64,000 bases of DNA from Bacteroidales bacterium (GCA_017509755.1 JAFWOY010000040.1:62001-126000), one strand, 5' to 3'. Positions 19,418-28,350 are shown, numbered from the stretch's first letter. The notes: generated from the sequence alone by a model not told the origin. Translations and numbers: made by a program.

Positions 19418-19752
19418 TCGACTTCGGATACGGCCTGACCCCCAGTTCCACGCTCAAGATCGAGAACGTGGCCAACCCGGCTTTCGAGGAACTCCGCCAG
19501 CGCGAGCCCGACGTGGCCAAATGCATAGCCTGCGGCTCCTGTACAGCCAGTTGTTCCGCAGGTGTCTTCACGGAAATGAGCCTGCGGCGCGTGATCCTCT
19601 CGCTCCAGCGCGGACGCGAGAAAGAGACCCTGCCGATGCTGCAGCACTGCATGCTGTGCGGAAAGTGCCTGCTCGTATGCCCCCGCGGCATCAACACGCG
19701 CCACTTGATCCTGAGCATCGGGAAAGTCTATAAAATGGAGGAAGACCGATGA
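19414..19752 (+). CDS. Second HdrC-like iron-sulfur subunit (C2)
   Basis: A 112-residue two-cluster ferredoxin-like protein with CIACGSCTASC and CMLCGKCLLVCPRG motifs, the HdrC fold without extension. It overlaps the hdrA-like gene before it and the membrane subunit after it by 4 bp each, so the three should be made in fixed ratio. It probably relays electrons between the HdrA-like protein and the membrane-bound HdrD-like subunit. Confidence 0.86.
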   Translation: MIDFGYGLTPSSTLKIENVANPAFEELRQREPDVAKCIACGSCTASCSAGVFTEMSLRRVILSLQRGREKETLPMLQHCMLCGKCLLVCPRGINTRHLILSIGKVYKMEEDR

Positions 19753-21581
19753 GAGAACGCATCCTCGCCGCTTACGATCCCTTCGTCCTGCCGTTTGTCT
19801 TCGGCATGACCTTCGTGCTGGCCTACTGCCTCATCGCACTGGTCAAGGTCCTGCTGCAACTCAACGCGGCCGACCGCCGCAAATTTGCCCTCTCCCTGAT
19901 CACGCCCACCACGATCGTCAAGAACATCCGCGACATTTTCTGCGACTGCCTGCTCCATGTGAAGCTGTGGAAGCGCAATCCGGTGCTGGGCTATATGCAC
20001 TCCAGCATCGCCTTCGGCTGGTTCATGATCATTGTCATCGGACACATCGAAACCATCCTCTACATTCCCGAACGGCTCCACCGGCTCTACTACCCAATCT
20101 TTTACCGCTACTTCATGGAAGAGCAGAACACCACGCTGCAAGGTTCGTTCTTCTTCTTCCTGATGGACTTTTTCCTGCTGATCATCCTGAGCGGCATCAC
20201 GATCGCCATCATCAAGCGTTTCCGCTCACGGATCGTCGGTATGCGGCGCACCACCAAACTGACCCTCACCGACCGCATCGGCCTCTACAGCCTCTGGGCC
20301 ATCTTCCCGCTGCGCTGGATTGCCGAAGGCTTCACCGCAGGTGTGGCGGGCGGCAGTTTCATGACCGTCCCGATCAACTGGATCCTGCACAATTTCATGA
20401 GCAAGCCGGAAAACATCACGGTCGCCTGGTGGCTCTATTCCATTGCCTTGGGCACATTCATGACCGTGCTGCCATTCACGCGCTATATGCACATCCCTTC
20501 TGAAATCCTGCTGGTGCCCATGCGGAATGCAGGACTACCCGTCCGGCACACGCGGAAAGGATTTGCGCTCACGATGCTCTATTCCTGCCCGAGCTGCGGC
20601 GTGTGCATCGACGCCTGCCCGATGGGCGTACAAAAGAAAAATGTCAAGGACGCTACCGTCTATATGGTCCGCAACCTGAAACGGCGCAACCAGAAGCGCT
20701 CGCTGGAGATTGCCGAGAAATGCCTCATGTGCGGCAAATGTGCCGCTTTGTGCCAAGTGCAGATGGATGCCTGCGGACTCCGGCTCGCGTATCGGACGGC
20801 GCAGGAGAAGAAGACGAACCAGATTCCGGCCGATTTCAGCTATCTCGCAGCCGTTGAACCCATTGCGCCCGCTGTTGAGCCCGTTGCACTGGACGACGAA
20901 AAAGTGCTTTACTACGCCGGCTGCATGAGTTCGCTCACGCCGGTCATTTCCCGCTCCGTGCAGAAAGTGCTGCAAAGTGCAGGCGTCCGCTATGAGTTGA
21001 TGGACAAGGACGGCAGCATCTGTTGCGGCCGCCCGCTGATGCTGGCGGGCCGCCAGGAGGAGGCACAGCAGCTGATCGCACAGAACCGCAAGCTGATCGA
21101 AGCAAGCGGGGCCCGCATCCTGCTGGTCAGCTGTGCCATCTGCTATCGCATCTTCAAGGAGCACTATGCGCTCTCCGGCGTGCAGGTGTGGCACTATACG
21201 GAGTATTTCAGCCGGCTGATCCGGGAAGGGAAACTGCAACTCAGGAACAGCCACCAGACCCTGGTCTATCACGACCCGTGCGACCTCGGCCGCGGCTGCG
21301 GCATCTACGATGCGCCGCGGGCCGCGCTGCGGACGGTCGGGCAACTGGTTCCCGCGCTCAAGGAACGCAAGGAAAGCATCTGCTGCGGCGGTTCGGTCGG
21401 TTCCCTCACGCTCCGCTACGAAGACCGTGAACCAATCACCCGCAATGCCATCGACAACCTCACCGCCAACAATCCCGAAGCCATCGTCACGGCCTGCCCG
21501 CTCTGTCTGAAGACCTTCGGACGTTTCGCCCCTGTGCCGGTCTTCGACTTTGCCCAGGTGCTGGCAGACAACCTCGAATAA
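19749..21581 (+). CDS. Membrane HdrE-HdrD-like fusion (cytochrome b-type domain + Fe-S/CCG domain)
   Basis: A 610-residue protein joining two modules that are separate in methanogens and Dsr/Hmc complexes. Residues 1-265 hold about five membrane helices with His residues suited to heme b ligation (MHSSIAFGWF, VIGHIETI, RYMHIPSE), as in HdrE/NarI. From about 279 come two [4Fe-4S] motifs (CPSCGVCIDACP, CLMCGKCAALC) and two intact CCG regions (AGCMSS/ICCGRP/SCAIC and DPCDLGRGCG/ICCGGS/ACPLCL), as in HdrD. It should connect the soluble Hdr-like subunits to the quinone pool. It overlaps C2 by 4 bp; the cysteate synthase gene follows after 15 bp. Confidence 0.87.
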   Translation: MRERILAAYDPFVLPFVFGMTFVLAYCLIALVKVLLQLNAADRRKFALSLITPTTIVKNIRDIFCDCLLHVKLWKRNPVLGYMHSSIAFGWFMIIVIGHIETILYIPERLHRLYYPIFYRYFMEEQNTTLQGSFFFFLMDFFLLIILSGITIAIIKRFRSRIVGMRRTTKLTLTDRIGLYSLWAIFPLRWIAEGFTAGVAGGSFMTVPINWILHNFMSKPENITVAWWLYSIALGTFMTVLPFTRYMHIPSEILLVPMRNAGLPVRHTRKGFALTMLYSCPSCGVCIDACPMGVQKKNVKDATVYMVRNLKRRNQKRSLEIAEKCLMCGKCAALCQVQMDACGLRLAYRTAQEKKTNQIPADFSYLAAVEPIAPAVEPVALDDEKVLYYAGCMSSLTPVISRSVQKVLQSAGVRYELMDKDGSICCGRPLMLAGRQEEAQQLIAQNRKLIEASGARILLVSCAICYRIFKEHYALSGVQVWHYTEYFSRLIREGKLQLRNSHQTLVYHDPCDLGRGCGIYDAPRAALRTVGQLVPALKERKESICCGGSVGSLTLRYEDREPITRNAIDNLTANNPEAIVTACPLCLKTFGRFAPVPVFDFAQVLADNLE

Positions 21582-21596
21582 CCAAGCAACCACGAT

Positions 21597-22883
21597 ATGA
21601 ACAGCTTTGAACCTACGAAATACGTGTTGGAGACGGTCGCCACTGGACGCCGTTTCGAAGACACTGGCTGGATGCTGGCCGATCCGCAGTGCAGTGAACC
21701 TTCGCTGATCCGTGCCATCTACGACAAGAAACAGATTGAATTCGGGCCGGAGGCCTGGGGCATCTACACCTTCGCCGACTGGATGCCGGTGCGGCGGATG
21801 CTGAAGGGGTCGGCGCCGACGGTGACCTATCACAGTGAAAAACTGGGCGCCCGGCTCGGCCTGCCGAACCTGTGGATCGCCTTTTCGGGCTGGTGGCCGG
21901 AAAAAGGCGCCGCGATGAGCACGGCCTCTTTCAAGGAGACGGAGGCCTACAGCGTCTGCGCCCATATCCCCGACGGGGAAAAACGGGTCCTGGTGGTCTC
22001 CTCGGCCGGCAATACGGCCCGCGCCTTCGCCAAGGTCTGCTCCGAAAACAACATCCCGCTGCTGCTCAGCGTGCCGGAAGAAAACATCGGCGCTCTCTGG
22101 TTCGAGAAACCCCTGAACGACTGCGTGAAGCTCATCTGCCCGCCCAAGGGAAGCGACTATTTCGACGCCATCGCCCTGGGCGACGCGGCCTGCACCTCGA
22201 AGAAGTTCTTCGCCGAAGGCGGCGCCAAGAACATCGCGCGCCGTGACGGCATGGCCACCACGGTCCTTTCCGCCGCCCGGGCCATCGGCCGGATTCCCGA
22301 TGCCTATTTCCAGGCCATCGGCTCCGGAACCGGCACCATCGCAGCCTGGGAAGCCAATCTGCGCCTGATCGGGGACGGCCGCTTCGGCAGCCACAAGATG
22401 AAACTCTTCCCGTCGCAGAACGTACCGTTCCTGCCGATGCACAATGCCTGGAAAGCCGGCAGCCGCCCGCTCCTGCCGATGGACGACGAGGCCGCCCGCA
22501 AACAGGCCCTCCAGATCGATGCGAAAGTGCTCTCGAACCGCCGGCCGCCCTACAGCCTGCGCGGCGGTGTCTTCGACGCCCTCAGCGATGCGGGCGGCGA
22601 CATCGAGAAAGCCGACAACGACGACATCCGGGCGATGCAGCAACTCTTTCTGGAGACCGAAGGCATCGACATCCATCCGGCAGCAGCCGTAGCCCTGCAA
22701 GGCATGATCAATGCCTTCGAGGCAGGAAAAGTCGCGAAAGACGCCGTGGCGATGCTCAACATAACCGGTGGCGGCGAAGCCCGCTTCAAGGCGGAGCACG
22801 CCTGCCACTATCTGCAGCCCAGCCTCATCGGCAACGCATCCGATCCGGGTATTGTCGAAAAGATCGAAAAATTATTCTTATGA
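21597..22883 (+). CDS. Cysteate synthase
   Basis: A 428-residue fold-type II PLP enzyme of the threonine synthase-related cysteate synthase family. Known members convert O-phosphoserine and sulfite to L-cysteate, for coenzyme M in some methanogens and for the sulfonolipid head group (capnine) in Bacteroidetes. The PLP lysine is probably Lys113 in TASFKETEAY; the cofactor loop is SSAGNTARAFA and a later glycine loop is IGSGTGTIA. It lies 15 bp after the membrane Hdr-like gene and overlaps the GH89 gene by 4 bp. Family recall is fairly firm; ordinary threonine synthase is the main alternative, but the sequence diverges around the active-site lysine and no thr genes are near. Confidence 0.78.
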   Translation: MNSFEPTKYVLETVATGRRFEDTGWMLADPQCSEPSLIRAIYDKKQIEFGPEAWGIYTFADWMPVRRMLKGSAPTVTYHSEKLGARLGLPNLWIAFSGWWPEKGAAMSTASFKETEAYSVCAHIPDGEKRVLVVSSAGNTARAFAKVCSENNIPLLLSVPEENIGALWFEKPLNDCVKLICPPKGSDYFDAIALGDAACTSKKFFAEGGAKNIARRDGMATTVLSAARAIGRIPDAYFQAIGSGTGTIAAWEANLRLIGDGRFGSHKMKLFPSQNVPFLPMHNAWKAGSRPLLPMDDEAARKQALQIDAKVLSNRRPPYSLRGGVFDALSDAGGDIEKADNDDIRAMQQLFLETEGIDIHPAAAVALQGMINAFEAGKVAKDAVAMLNITGGGEARFKAEHACHYLQPSLIGNASDPGIVEKIEKLFL

Positions 22884-25093
22884 GAAACTATTTCGTCCCA
22901 TTTATCCTCGCCATCTTATGTTTGATGACAGGATGCCAAGCGCAGCAAGACCAGAGTCCTGATGCGGCAGCAGCCCGTGCGTTGGCACAGCGCGTCATCC
23001 CCGCCCAGGCCGGGCATTTCGTATTCGAGACCCTTCCGGCCGATACCTGTGACTTTTTCACGCTCCGCAGTGAAGGCCGCAAGATTGTGATCGGCGGCAA
23101 CAACGCCAATTCGATGGCCGTCGGCCTCAACTATTACCTCAAGTATTACTGCCACACCAACATCGGATGGTTTGCCTGGGACAAAGGCACACTTCCTAAA
23201 CAGCTGCCTGTCCTTGCAGAACCGGTGCGGCGGGATGCCCGCGTACCGGAACGCTTCTTCCTGAACTACTGCACCTACGGCTACACGATGCCCTGGTGGA
23301 CCTGGAAGGAATGGGAACACTTCATCGACTGGATGGCCCTCAACGGTATCAACCTGCCCCTGGCCATCACCGGGCAGGAGTCCGTGTGGTACCAGGTATG
23401 GACAGAACTGGGGCTGACCGATGAGGAGGTCCGCAACTATTTCACGGGCCCGGCCCATCTGCCTTGGCACCGGATGCTGAACATCGACCGCTGGGGCGGC
23501 CCGCTGCCGAAATCCTGGCTGGAAGGGCAGGAAGCCCTCCAGAAACAGATTGTAGCGCGCGAGCGCGAACTCAACATGAAACCTGTGCTTCCGGCCTTCG
23601 CGGGTCACGTACCGCCGGAACTGCAGCGCGTCTATCCCGATGCCAAAATCGAGCGGATGAGCGACTGGGCGGGCTTTGCCCTGGAAGATTATCCCTGGTT
23701 CCTTGATCCGGAAGACAAGCTCTTCCCCGAGATCCAGAAGCGCTTCCTTGAGAAAGAAGTGGCACTCTACGGGACGGACCATGTCTATGGCATCGATATC
23801 TTCAACGAAATGATTCCGCGCAGCTGGGAACCCGACTACCTGGCCGGCGTCAGCAAAGGCGTGTATGAATCGCTCGCGGCTGCCGATCCTGAAGCGACTT
23901 GGCTCCAGATGACCTGGCTCTTCTACAACGAGCGCAAGTACTGGTTCGAGGATGACAGCGACGCGCGGGTCAAAGCCTTCCTGACCTCCTACCCGGCCGA
24001 GAAATCAATCCTGCTGGACTATTACTGCGAACGGATGGAGGTCTGGCGCAAGACCCAGAGCTACTATGGCATCCCGTTCGTCTGGTGCTACCTGGGCAAC
24101 TTTGGCGGCAACACCTATCTGGCCGGCAATATCAAGGAGATTGATACGCTCATTGAAGGCACCTTTGCGGAAGCAGGACCGAATTTCAAGGGACTCGGCT
24201 CGACGCTCGAAGGCTTCGACTGCAATCCGTTCATGTATCAGTTCGTCTTCGAAAAAGCCTGGAATTTCCCCGAACACCAGAACCTCGACAAATACGCCGA
24301 CCTGCTGTCCTACAGCCGCAGTGGCGTGGACAGTCCGGATGCCCGCGCGGCCTGGGAAGAGCTGTTCGAAGAGATCTATATCCACCGTTCGGTCCCCGGC
24401 CACAGCCCGCTGATGAACCTCCGTCCCTCGTTCGGCCGTTCCAGCTCCTACCACTCCAGTTCCAGCGTCCGCTTCACTTATGAGAATGAGAAATTGCGGG
24501 AAGTGATCACGGCTTTGCTGGCCGCTGGCGGCCACGGCCCTTCCTATGAATTCGACTTGGTCAACCTGACGCGGCAGTATCTGAGCAATGCCTTCGAGAT
24601 TCAGTTTACAGCCTATAAAGAAGCCTACGAGGCCGGTGACCGGGCTGCGATGGCTGAGCGCGAAGCCGAAATGATTGCGATTTTCGACACGATGGAGACG
24701 TTGCTTTCCTCCCAGGACTATTTCCTTGTCGGCAAATGGATCGCTGACGCCCGCGCCTGGGGCGCGACGCCGGAAGAAGCCGACTATTTCGAAAGCAATG
24801 CCCGCAACCTGCTGACTTCGTGGGGCGACCGGGGCAACCTGCTGACTGACTACGCCGACCGTTCCTGGGCCGGTCTCACCGGCACCTACTATAAAGGCCG
24901 TTGGGAAATGTTCTTCCAGGCCGTCGAAGAAGCCCTGGCCGCCGGCGAGAAATTCGAAGGCGCGCGGGAAGCGACGTTGCTTGAGCAGTTGAAGGACTTC
25001 GAATACGCCTGGTGGCATGACCGCCCGGGCACCTTCGCCGCTACTCCGCAGGGCGATCCCATCGATTTGGTCCGAAAGGTCTTTACCAACTGA
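22880..25093 (+). CDS. GH89 alpha-N-acetylglucosaminidase lipoprotein
   Basis: A 737-residue protein of the NAGLU family, which removes terminal alpha-linked N-acetylglucosamine from heparan-type glycans or mucin. It has a lipoprotein signal (LCLMTGC, Cys at about residue 17), the N-terminal carbohydrate hydrolase-like domain, then the TIM barrel with typical segments GQESVWYQVW, PWHRMLNIDRWGGPLP, YGIDIFNEM with a catalytic-type Glu, and the helical C-terminal domain. The start overlaps the cysteate synthase stop (ATGA), an unexpected partner. A convergent hairpin follows. Confidence 0.93.
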   Translation: MRNYFVPFILAILCLMTGCQAQQDQSPDAAAARALAQRVIPAQAGHFVFETLPADTCDFFTLRSEGRKIVIGGNNANSMAVGLNYYLKYYCHTNIGWFAWDKGTLPKQLPVLAEPVRRDARVPERFFLNYCTYGYTMPWWTWKEWEHFIDWMALNGINLPLAITGQESVWYQVWTELGLTDEEVRNYFTGPAHLPWHRMLNIDRWGGPLPKSWLEGQEALQKQIVARERELNMKPVLPAFAGHVPPELQRVYPDAKIERMSDWAGFALEDYPWFLDPEDKLFPEIQKRFLEKEVALYGTDHVYGIDIFNEMIPRSWEPDYLAGVSKGVYESLAAADPEATWLQMTWLFYNERKYWFEDDSDARVKAFLTSYPAEKSILLDYYCERMEVWRKTQSYYGIPFVWCYLGNFGGNTYLAGNIKEIDTLIEGTFAEAGPNFKGLGSTLEGFDCNPFMYQFVFEKAWNFPEHQNLDKYADLLSYSRSGVDSPDARAAWEELFEEIYIHRSVPGHSPLMNLRPSFGRSSSYHSSSSVRFTYENEKLREVITALLAAGGHGPSYEFDLVNLTRQYLSNAFEIQFTAYKEAYEAGDRAAMAEREAEMIAIFDTMETLLSSQDYFLVGKWIADARAWGATPEEADYFESNARNLLTSWGDRGNLLTDYADRSWAGLTGTYYKGRWEMFFQAVEEALAAGEKFEGAREATLLEQLKDFEYAWWHDRPGTFAATPQGDPIDLVRKVFTN

Positions 25094-25098
25094 TTGTT

Positions 25099-25198
25099 CC
25101 GGGGGACTTTGCTTCCCCGGGCACAAAACGGCCTTGTTCCGTGCCCCGATGGCTGAAAAGAGACCTCCCGGGAACAAACAAGGCCGTTTTTGTGCCCC
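25099..25198. terminator. Bidirectional hairpin between converging GH89 and folC genes
   Basis: Long imperfect inverted repeat: 25119-25140 (GGGCACAAAACGGCCTTGTT...) against 25171-25198, separated by 30 nt, with a smaller palindrome CCGGGG...CCCCGG at 25099-25120 on its left. It fills the 137-bp space between the two 3' ends and would serve both strands as a transcription stop or mRNA 3' end. Confidence 0.65.
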
Positions 25199-25230
25199 GA
25201 CCGCCTGGACAGGTACTCCGTTCAGGCAGA

Positions 25231-26496
25231 TTACAGCACTTCGCAGACGACGAAATTGCTGCCGCCGATGAAGATCAGATCTTTGTCGGCGGCTTTGCCG
25301 TCAGCCAACTGCAAGGCGTCGGCGACGGAAAAGGTTACTTCGCCGGAAAGACCGCGGTCGTGCATCTCGTTGGCCAGATCGACAGCGGGCAGGGCGCGAG
25401 GGCTGGAAGCCTGCGTCCAGATGTAATGGACATTGCGCGGCAGCAGCGGCGCGATGGCGTCGATATCTTTTTCACGGGCCAGGCCCAGGATGAAAAACAC
25501 TGTTTCGTAGTCACAGGAGATCCGGTCGATCTGTTCGGCCACCCAGCGGAGACCATGGGCGTTGTGGCCGGTGTCACAGATGATTTTCGCTTTGCCGTTC
25601 ACAGGGTCGGCTTCTCGCAGTGTCTCCCAGCGGCCATGCAGGCCCGTGCGATGGGCCGCCTGCCGGACGCCGTTGCCGAAGGCCGTCAGATCCAGGCCAA
25701 GCATCGGCTGCAGAACGCCGACAGCGGCCGAAAGCGTGCAAAGGTTGCGTAGCTGATAGTCACCCGGCAGATCAAGGTCTTCCACTGTAAGGCCCAGGCA
25801 GGGCGCCGCTTCGGCCGCAAACGTCAAGGGGCTGCCGCAAGCCGTCGCCTTCGCTTCGAAGACCGGCCGCGTCTCCGGCAGGAACTCGCCTACCACCGAC
25901 GGCACGCCCGGCTTGATAATGCCGGCCTTCTCGCCTGCGATGGCCTCCAACGTATAGCCCAGATGCTCGCAATGCTCCAGGCCGATGTTGGTGATGATAC
26001 TCAGGATGGGCGTGATGACGTTGGTCGAATCGAGCCGGCCGCCCAGACCGGTTTCGATAACGGCGATGTCCACCGCTTCGGCCGCGAAAAAGTCGAAGGC
26101 CATTGCGGTCGTGATCTCGAAGAAAGACGGCTTTTCCGCCTCGAAGAAGCCTTGCCAGCGGTCGAGGAAAGCCTCGACACGTTCTTTGGAAATCATCCGG
26201 AAACGGTCGCCTTCGATGATTTTCATCCGTTCACGAAAGTCCACCAGATGGGGCGACGTATAGAGTCCGACTTTCAACCCGCAGGCGGCCAAGCCGGCAG
26301 CCAGCATGTGGCTCGTCGAGCCCTTGCCGTTGGTCCCGGCAATATGGATACTGCGGAAGCGCCGGTGCGGATGCCCGAGCGCTTCGTCAAACGCCGTCAT
26401 CGTCTCAATCCCCGGCTTATACGCCACCTTCCCTACTTTCTGGTAAGAGGGAAACTGATTGAATAACCAAGCTATCTTTTCTTCGTACGTCTTCAT
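25231..26496 (-). CDS. folC: Bifunctional folylpolyglutamate synthase/dihydrofolate synthase
   Basis: A 421-residue Mur-ligase-type enzyme that adds glutamate to dihydropteroate and to folates. Visible are the P-loop IAGTNGKGSTSHM, the metal/ATP segment ETGLGGRLDSTNVI, and the conserved AGEKAGIIKPGVP. I chose the ATG at 26496 (MKTYEEKIAWLF) because the next gene-free stretch is a repeat element. Upstream on the same strand is the phosphohexomutase gene, separated by repeat element E2. Confidence 0.94.
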   Translation of the reverse strand: MKTYEEKIAWLFNQFPSYQKVGKVAYKPGIETMTAFDEALGHPHRRFRSIHIAGTNGKGSTSHMLAAGLAACGLKVGLYTSPHLVDFRERMKIIEGDRFRMISKERVEAFLDRWQGFFEAEKPSFFEITTAMAFDFFAAEAVDIAVIETGLGGRLDSTNVITPILSIITNIGLEHCEHLGYTLEAIAGEKAGIIKPGVPSVVGEFLPETRPVFEAKATACGSPLTFAAEAAPCLGLTVEDLDLPGDYQLRNLCTLSAAVGVLQPMLGLDLTAFGNGVRQAAHRTGLHGRWETLREADPVNGKAKIICDTGHNAHGLRWVAEQIDRISCDYETVFFILGLAREKDIDAIAPLLPRNVHYIWTQASSPRALPAVDLANEMHDRGLSGEVTFSVADALQLADGKAADKDLIFIGGSNFVVCEVL

Positions 26497-26530
26497 CGTT
26501 CTTCTAGGCACAAAAAAGTCATCCTCGTCT

Positions 26531-26655
26531 TATCCGCTTTGCTCCGCAGTATATGCCTTTGAAAACCACCCTCCCAAGCAAGCTTGGGCCCCTCCCCCTG
26601 AGGCGTGGGCGCCATTGTTTTCAAAGGCATATACTGACTCCGCGTAAAGCGGATA
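26531..26655. repeat. Nested inverted-repeat element (copy E2) between folC and the phosphohexomutase gene
   Basis: Two sets of outer arms: TATCCGCTTT (26531-26540) with AAAGCGGATA (26646-26655), and a perfect 19-bp pair at 26548-26566 and 26617-26635 (AGTATATGCCTTTGAAAAC). The centre holds the hairpin CCCAAGC-AA-GCTTGGG (26573-26588) followed by CCCCTCCC, matching the core of element E1 at 2891-2921. Part of the arm resembles 58044-58060. No coding potential. Possibly an RNA structure or a small mobile repeat. Confidence 0.78.
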
Positions 26656-26669
26656 GGTACGACGTATTG

Positions 26670-28322
26670 TTACGCCGAGAACTGTTCGCGCAACGCTGCG
26701 TTGCGGGCGTCGGCGTCAGCGCCGCAGGCGCTGAAGTAGAACTTGATCTTCGGTTCCGTGCCGGAAGGACGGACCGTGACCTTGCAGCCGTCTTCGCTGA
26801 AGAACTGGAGGACGTTCGACTTGGGGAGACCCGTCTTGTCGGGTTCATTGTAGTCGACGACCTTGACGACCGGCGAGCCGGCGAGCGCCTTCGGCGGGTT
26901 GGCCCGGAAGTCCACCATCATCTGCTGGATCTGTTCGATGCCATCCTTGCCCTTCTTCGTGACCGAGAGCAGACTCTCCTTGAAGTAGCCATACTCGGCA
27001 TAAATCTCCTTCAGGTAGCCATAGAGCGTCTGTCCGCGGTCGGCCAGCCAGGCAGCGCATTCGCAGATCATGCAGCAGGTAACCACCGAGTCCTTGTCGC
27101 GGACGAAACTGCCCACGTTGAAACCGTTGCTCTCCTCACCACCACAGATGAAAGTCTTCTTGCCCTCGTACAAGTGCTGCTTGTCGGCAATGTATTTGAA
27201 GCCCGTGAGCACATCGAAGATCTCGACACCGTACTTCTCACAGATCTTCTTCAGCAGGTCGGTCGTGACAATGGTCTTGACCACGAACTGGCTGCCGTCC
27301 AGTTTGCCCAGTTCATGCCAACGTGTCAGCGCGTAGCTGGTGACCAGGGTGGCGATCTGGTTGCCGGTCAGCAGGATGAGCTTGCCCTCATCGTTGCGGA
27401 TGGCGCAACCGACGCGGTCGGCATCCGGATCGGTGCCCAAAGCGATGTCAGCCCCGACAGCGTCTGCCCGCTCCATGACCATGCGCATGGCGGTGGGTTC
27501 CTCGGGGTTCGGGGAAACGACGGTCGGGAAATTGCCATCGCTCACATCCTGGTCGTCCACATGATAGACATGCGTGAAACCGGCCTGCTTGAGTCCGGCG
27601 GGGACCAGGCGGACACCTGTACCGTGGAGCGGCGTGTAGGCGATCTTGATGTCGCGATGGCGGGCGATGCTATCGGGCGAGAGCAGCAGCGAGAGCTGGC
27701 TGTCGAGGAAGGCTTTATCGACCTCGGCGCCGATGCCCTGCGGGAAAGCATTCTCGTCGATCTTCACCTGTTCCATCGAAGTAATCTTGCCGACCTCGGC
27801 GATGATATTCTTGTCGTGCGGCGCGATGATCTGGGCGCCGTCCTCCCAGAACACCTTGTAACCATTGTATTCCTTCGGGTTGTGCGAAGCCGTGATCATG
27901 ATGCCGGCCTTGCACTTGAGATGGCGGATGGCGAAGCTCAGTTCCGGCGTAGGCCGGATGTTGTCGAAGATATATACCTGGATGTCGTTGGCAATCAGCA
28001 CGCCGGCAGACACTCTGGCGAACAGTTGGCTGTTGTTGCGGCTGTCGTAGGAGATGACAACGGAAATCTTCTCACCGACGAAATTCTTCTTCAGATAGTT
28101 GGCAAGTCCCTGCGTGGCCATCGCCACCGTGTAGCGGTTCATCCGGTTGGTGCCGGCGCCCATCACGCCGCGCAGACCGCCCGTTCCGAACTCGAGCGTG
28201 CGGTAGAATGCATCTTCCAGCACTTTCGGATCGCCTTTCATCATTTCCAATACTTCCCGTTGGGTTTCAACGTCGTAACCGTTACTCAGCCAGGTTTTGG
28301 CCACATCAAGATAATTTGCCAT
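26670..28322 (-). CDS. Phosphohexomutase (phosphoglucomutase/phosphomannomutase family)
   Basis: A 550-residue alpha-D-phosphohexomutase that interconverts hexose 1- and 6-phosphates. The phosphoserine loop is ITASHNPKEYNGYK, the Mg2+ loop GTDPDADRVGC, the sugar-specificity loop GGEESNGFN and the C-terminal phosphate-binding RPSGTEPKIKFY. Length and loops fit the PgcA-like phosphoglucomutase branch. A TAnnTTTG-type box lies 21 nt upstream of the ATG. Confidence 0.93.
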   Translation of the reverse strand: MANYLDVAKTWLSNGYDVETQREVLEMMKGDPKVLEDAFYRTLEFGTGGLRGVMGAGTNRMNRYTVAMATQGLANYLKKNFVGEKISVVISYDSRNNSQLFARVSAGVLIANDIQVYIFDNIRPTPELSFAIRHLKCKAGIMITASHNPKEYNGYKVFWEDGAQIIAPHDKNIIAEVGKITSMEQVKIDENAFPQGIGAEVDKAFLDSQLSLLLSPDSIARHRDIKIAYTPLHGTGVRLVPAGLKQAGFTHVYHVDDQDVSDGNFPTVVSPNPEEPTAMRMVMERADAVGADIALGTDPDADRVGCAIRNDEGKLILLTGNQIATLVTSYALTRWHELGKLDGSQFVVKTIVTTDLLKKICEKYGVEIFDVLTGFKYIADKQHLYEGKKTFICGGEESNGFNVGSFVRDKDSVVTCCMICECAAWLADRGQTLYGYLKEIYAEYGYFKESLLSVTKKGKDGIEQIQQMMVDFRANPPKALAGSPVVKVVDYNEPDKTGLPKSNVLQFFSEDGCKVTVRPSGTEPKIKFYFSACGADADARNAALREQFSA

Positions 28323-28342
28323 GGTTTCGAATTTTAATCTTT

Positions 28343-28350
28343 CAAAGATA
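28343..28350 (-). promoter_or_regulatory. -7 promoter box of the phosphohexomutase gene
   Basis: TATCTTTG on the minus strand matches TAnnTTTG exactly, 21 nt before the ATG at 28322. No convincing -33 element is visible. Confidence 0.5.

Noticed and set aside
16618..21581. Canonical electron-bifurcating HdrABC-MvhADG complex
   Set aside because: HdrA is too short, lacks the extra ferredoxin and thioredoxin-reductase domains, and no MvhD or hydrogenase gene is near.
16618..21581. Dissimilatory sulfate reduction (Dsr/Qmo) cluster
   Set aside because: No dsrAB, aprAB or sat genes; only the electron-transfer type modules are similar.
20535..22808. Minus-strand open frame of about 757 codons opposite the HdrD-like and cysteate synthase genes
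   Set aside because: Shadow frame in GC-rich DNA; both opposite genes have clear motifs.
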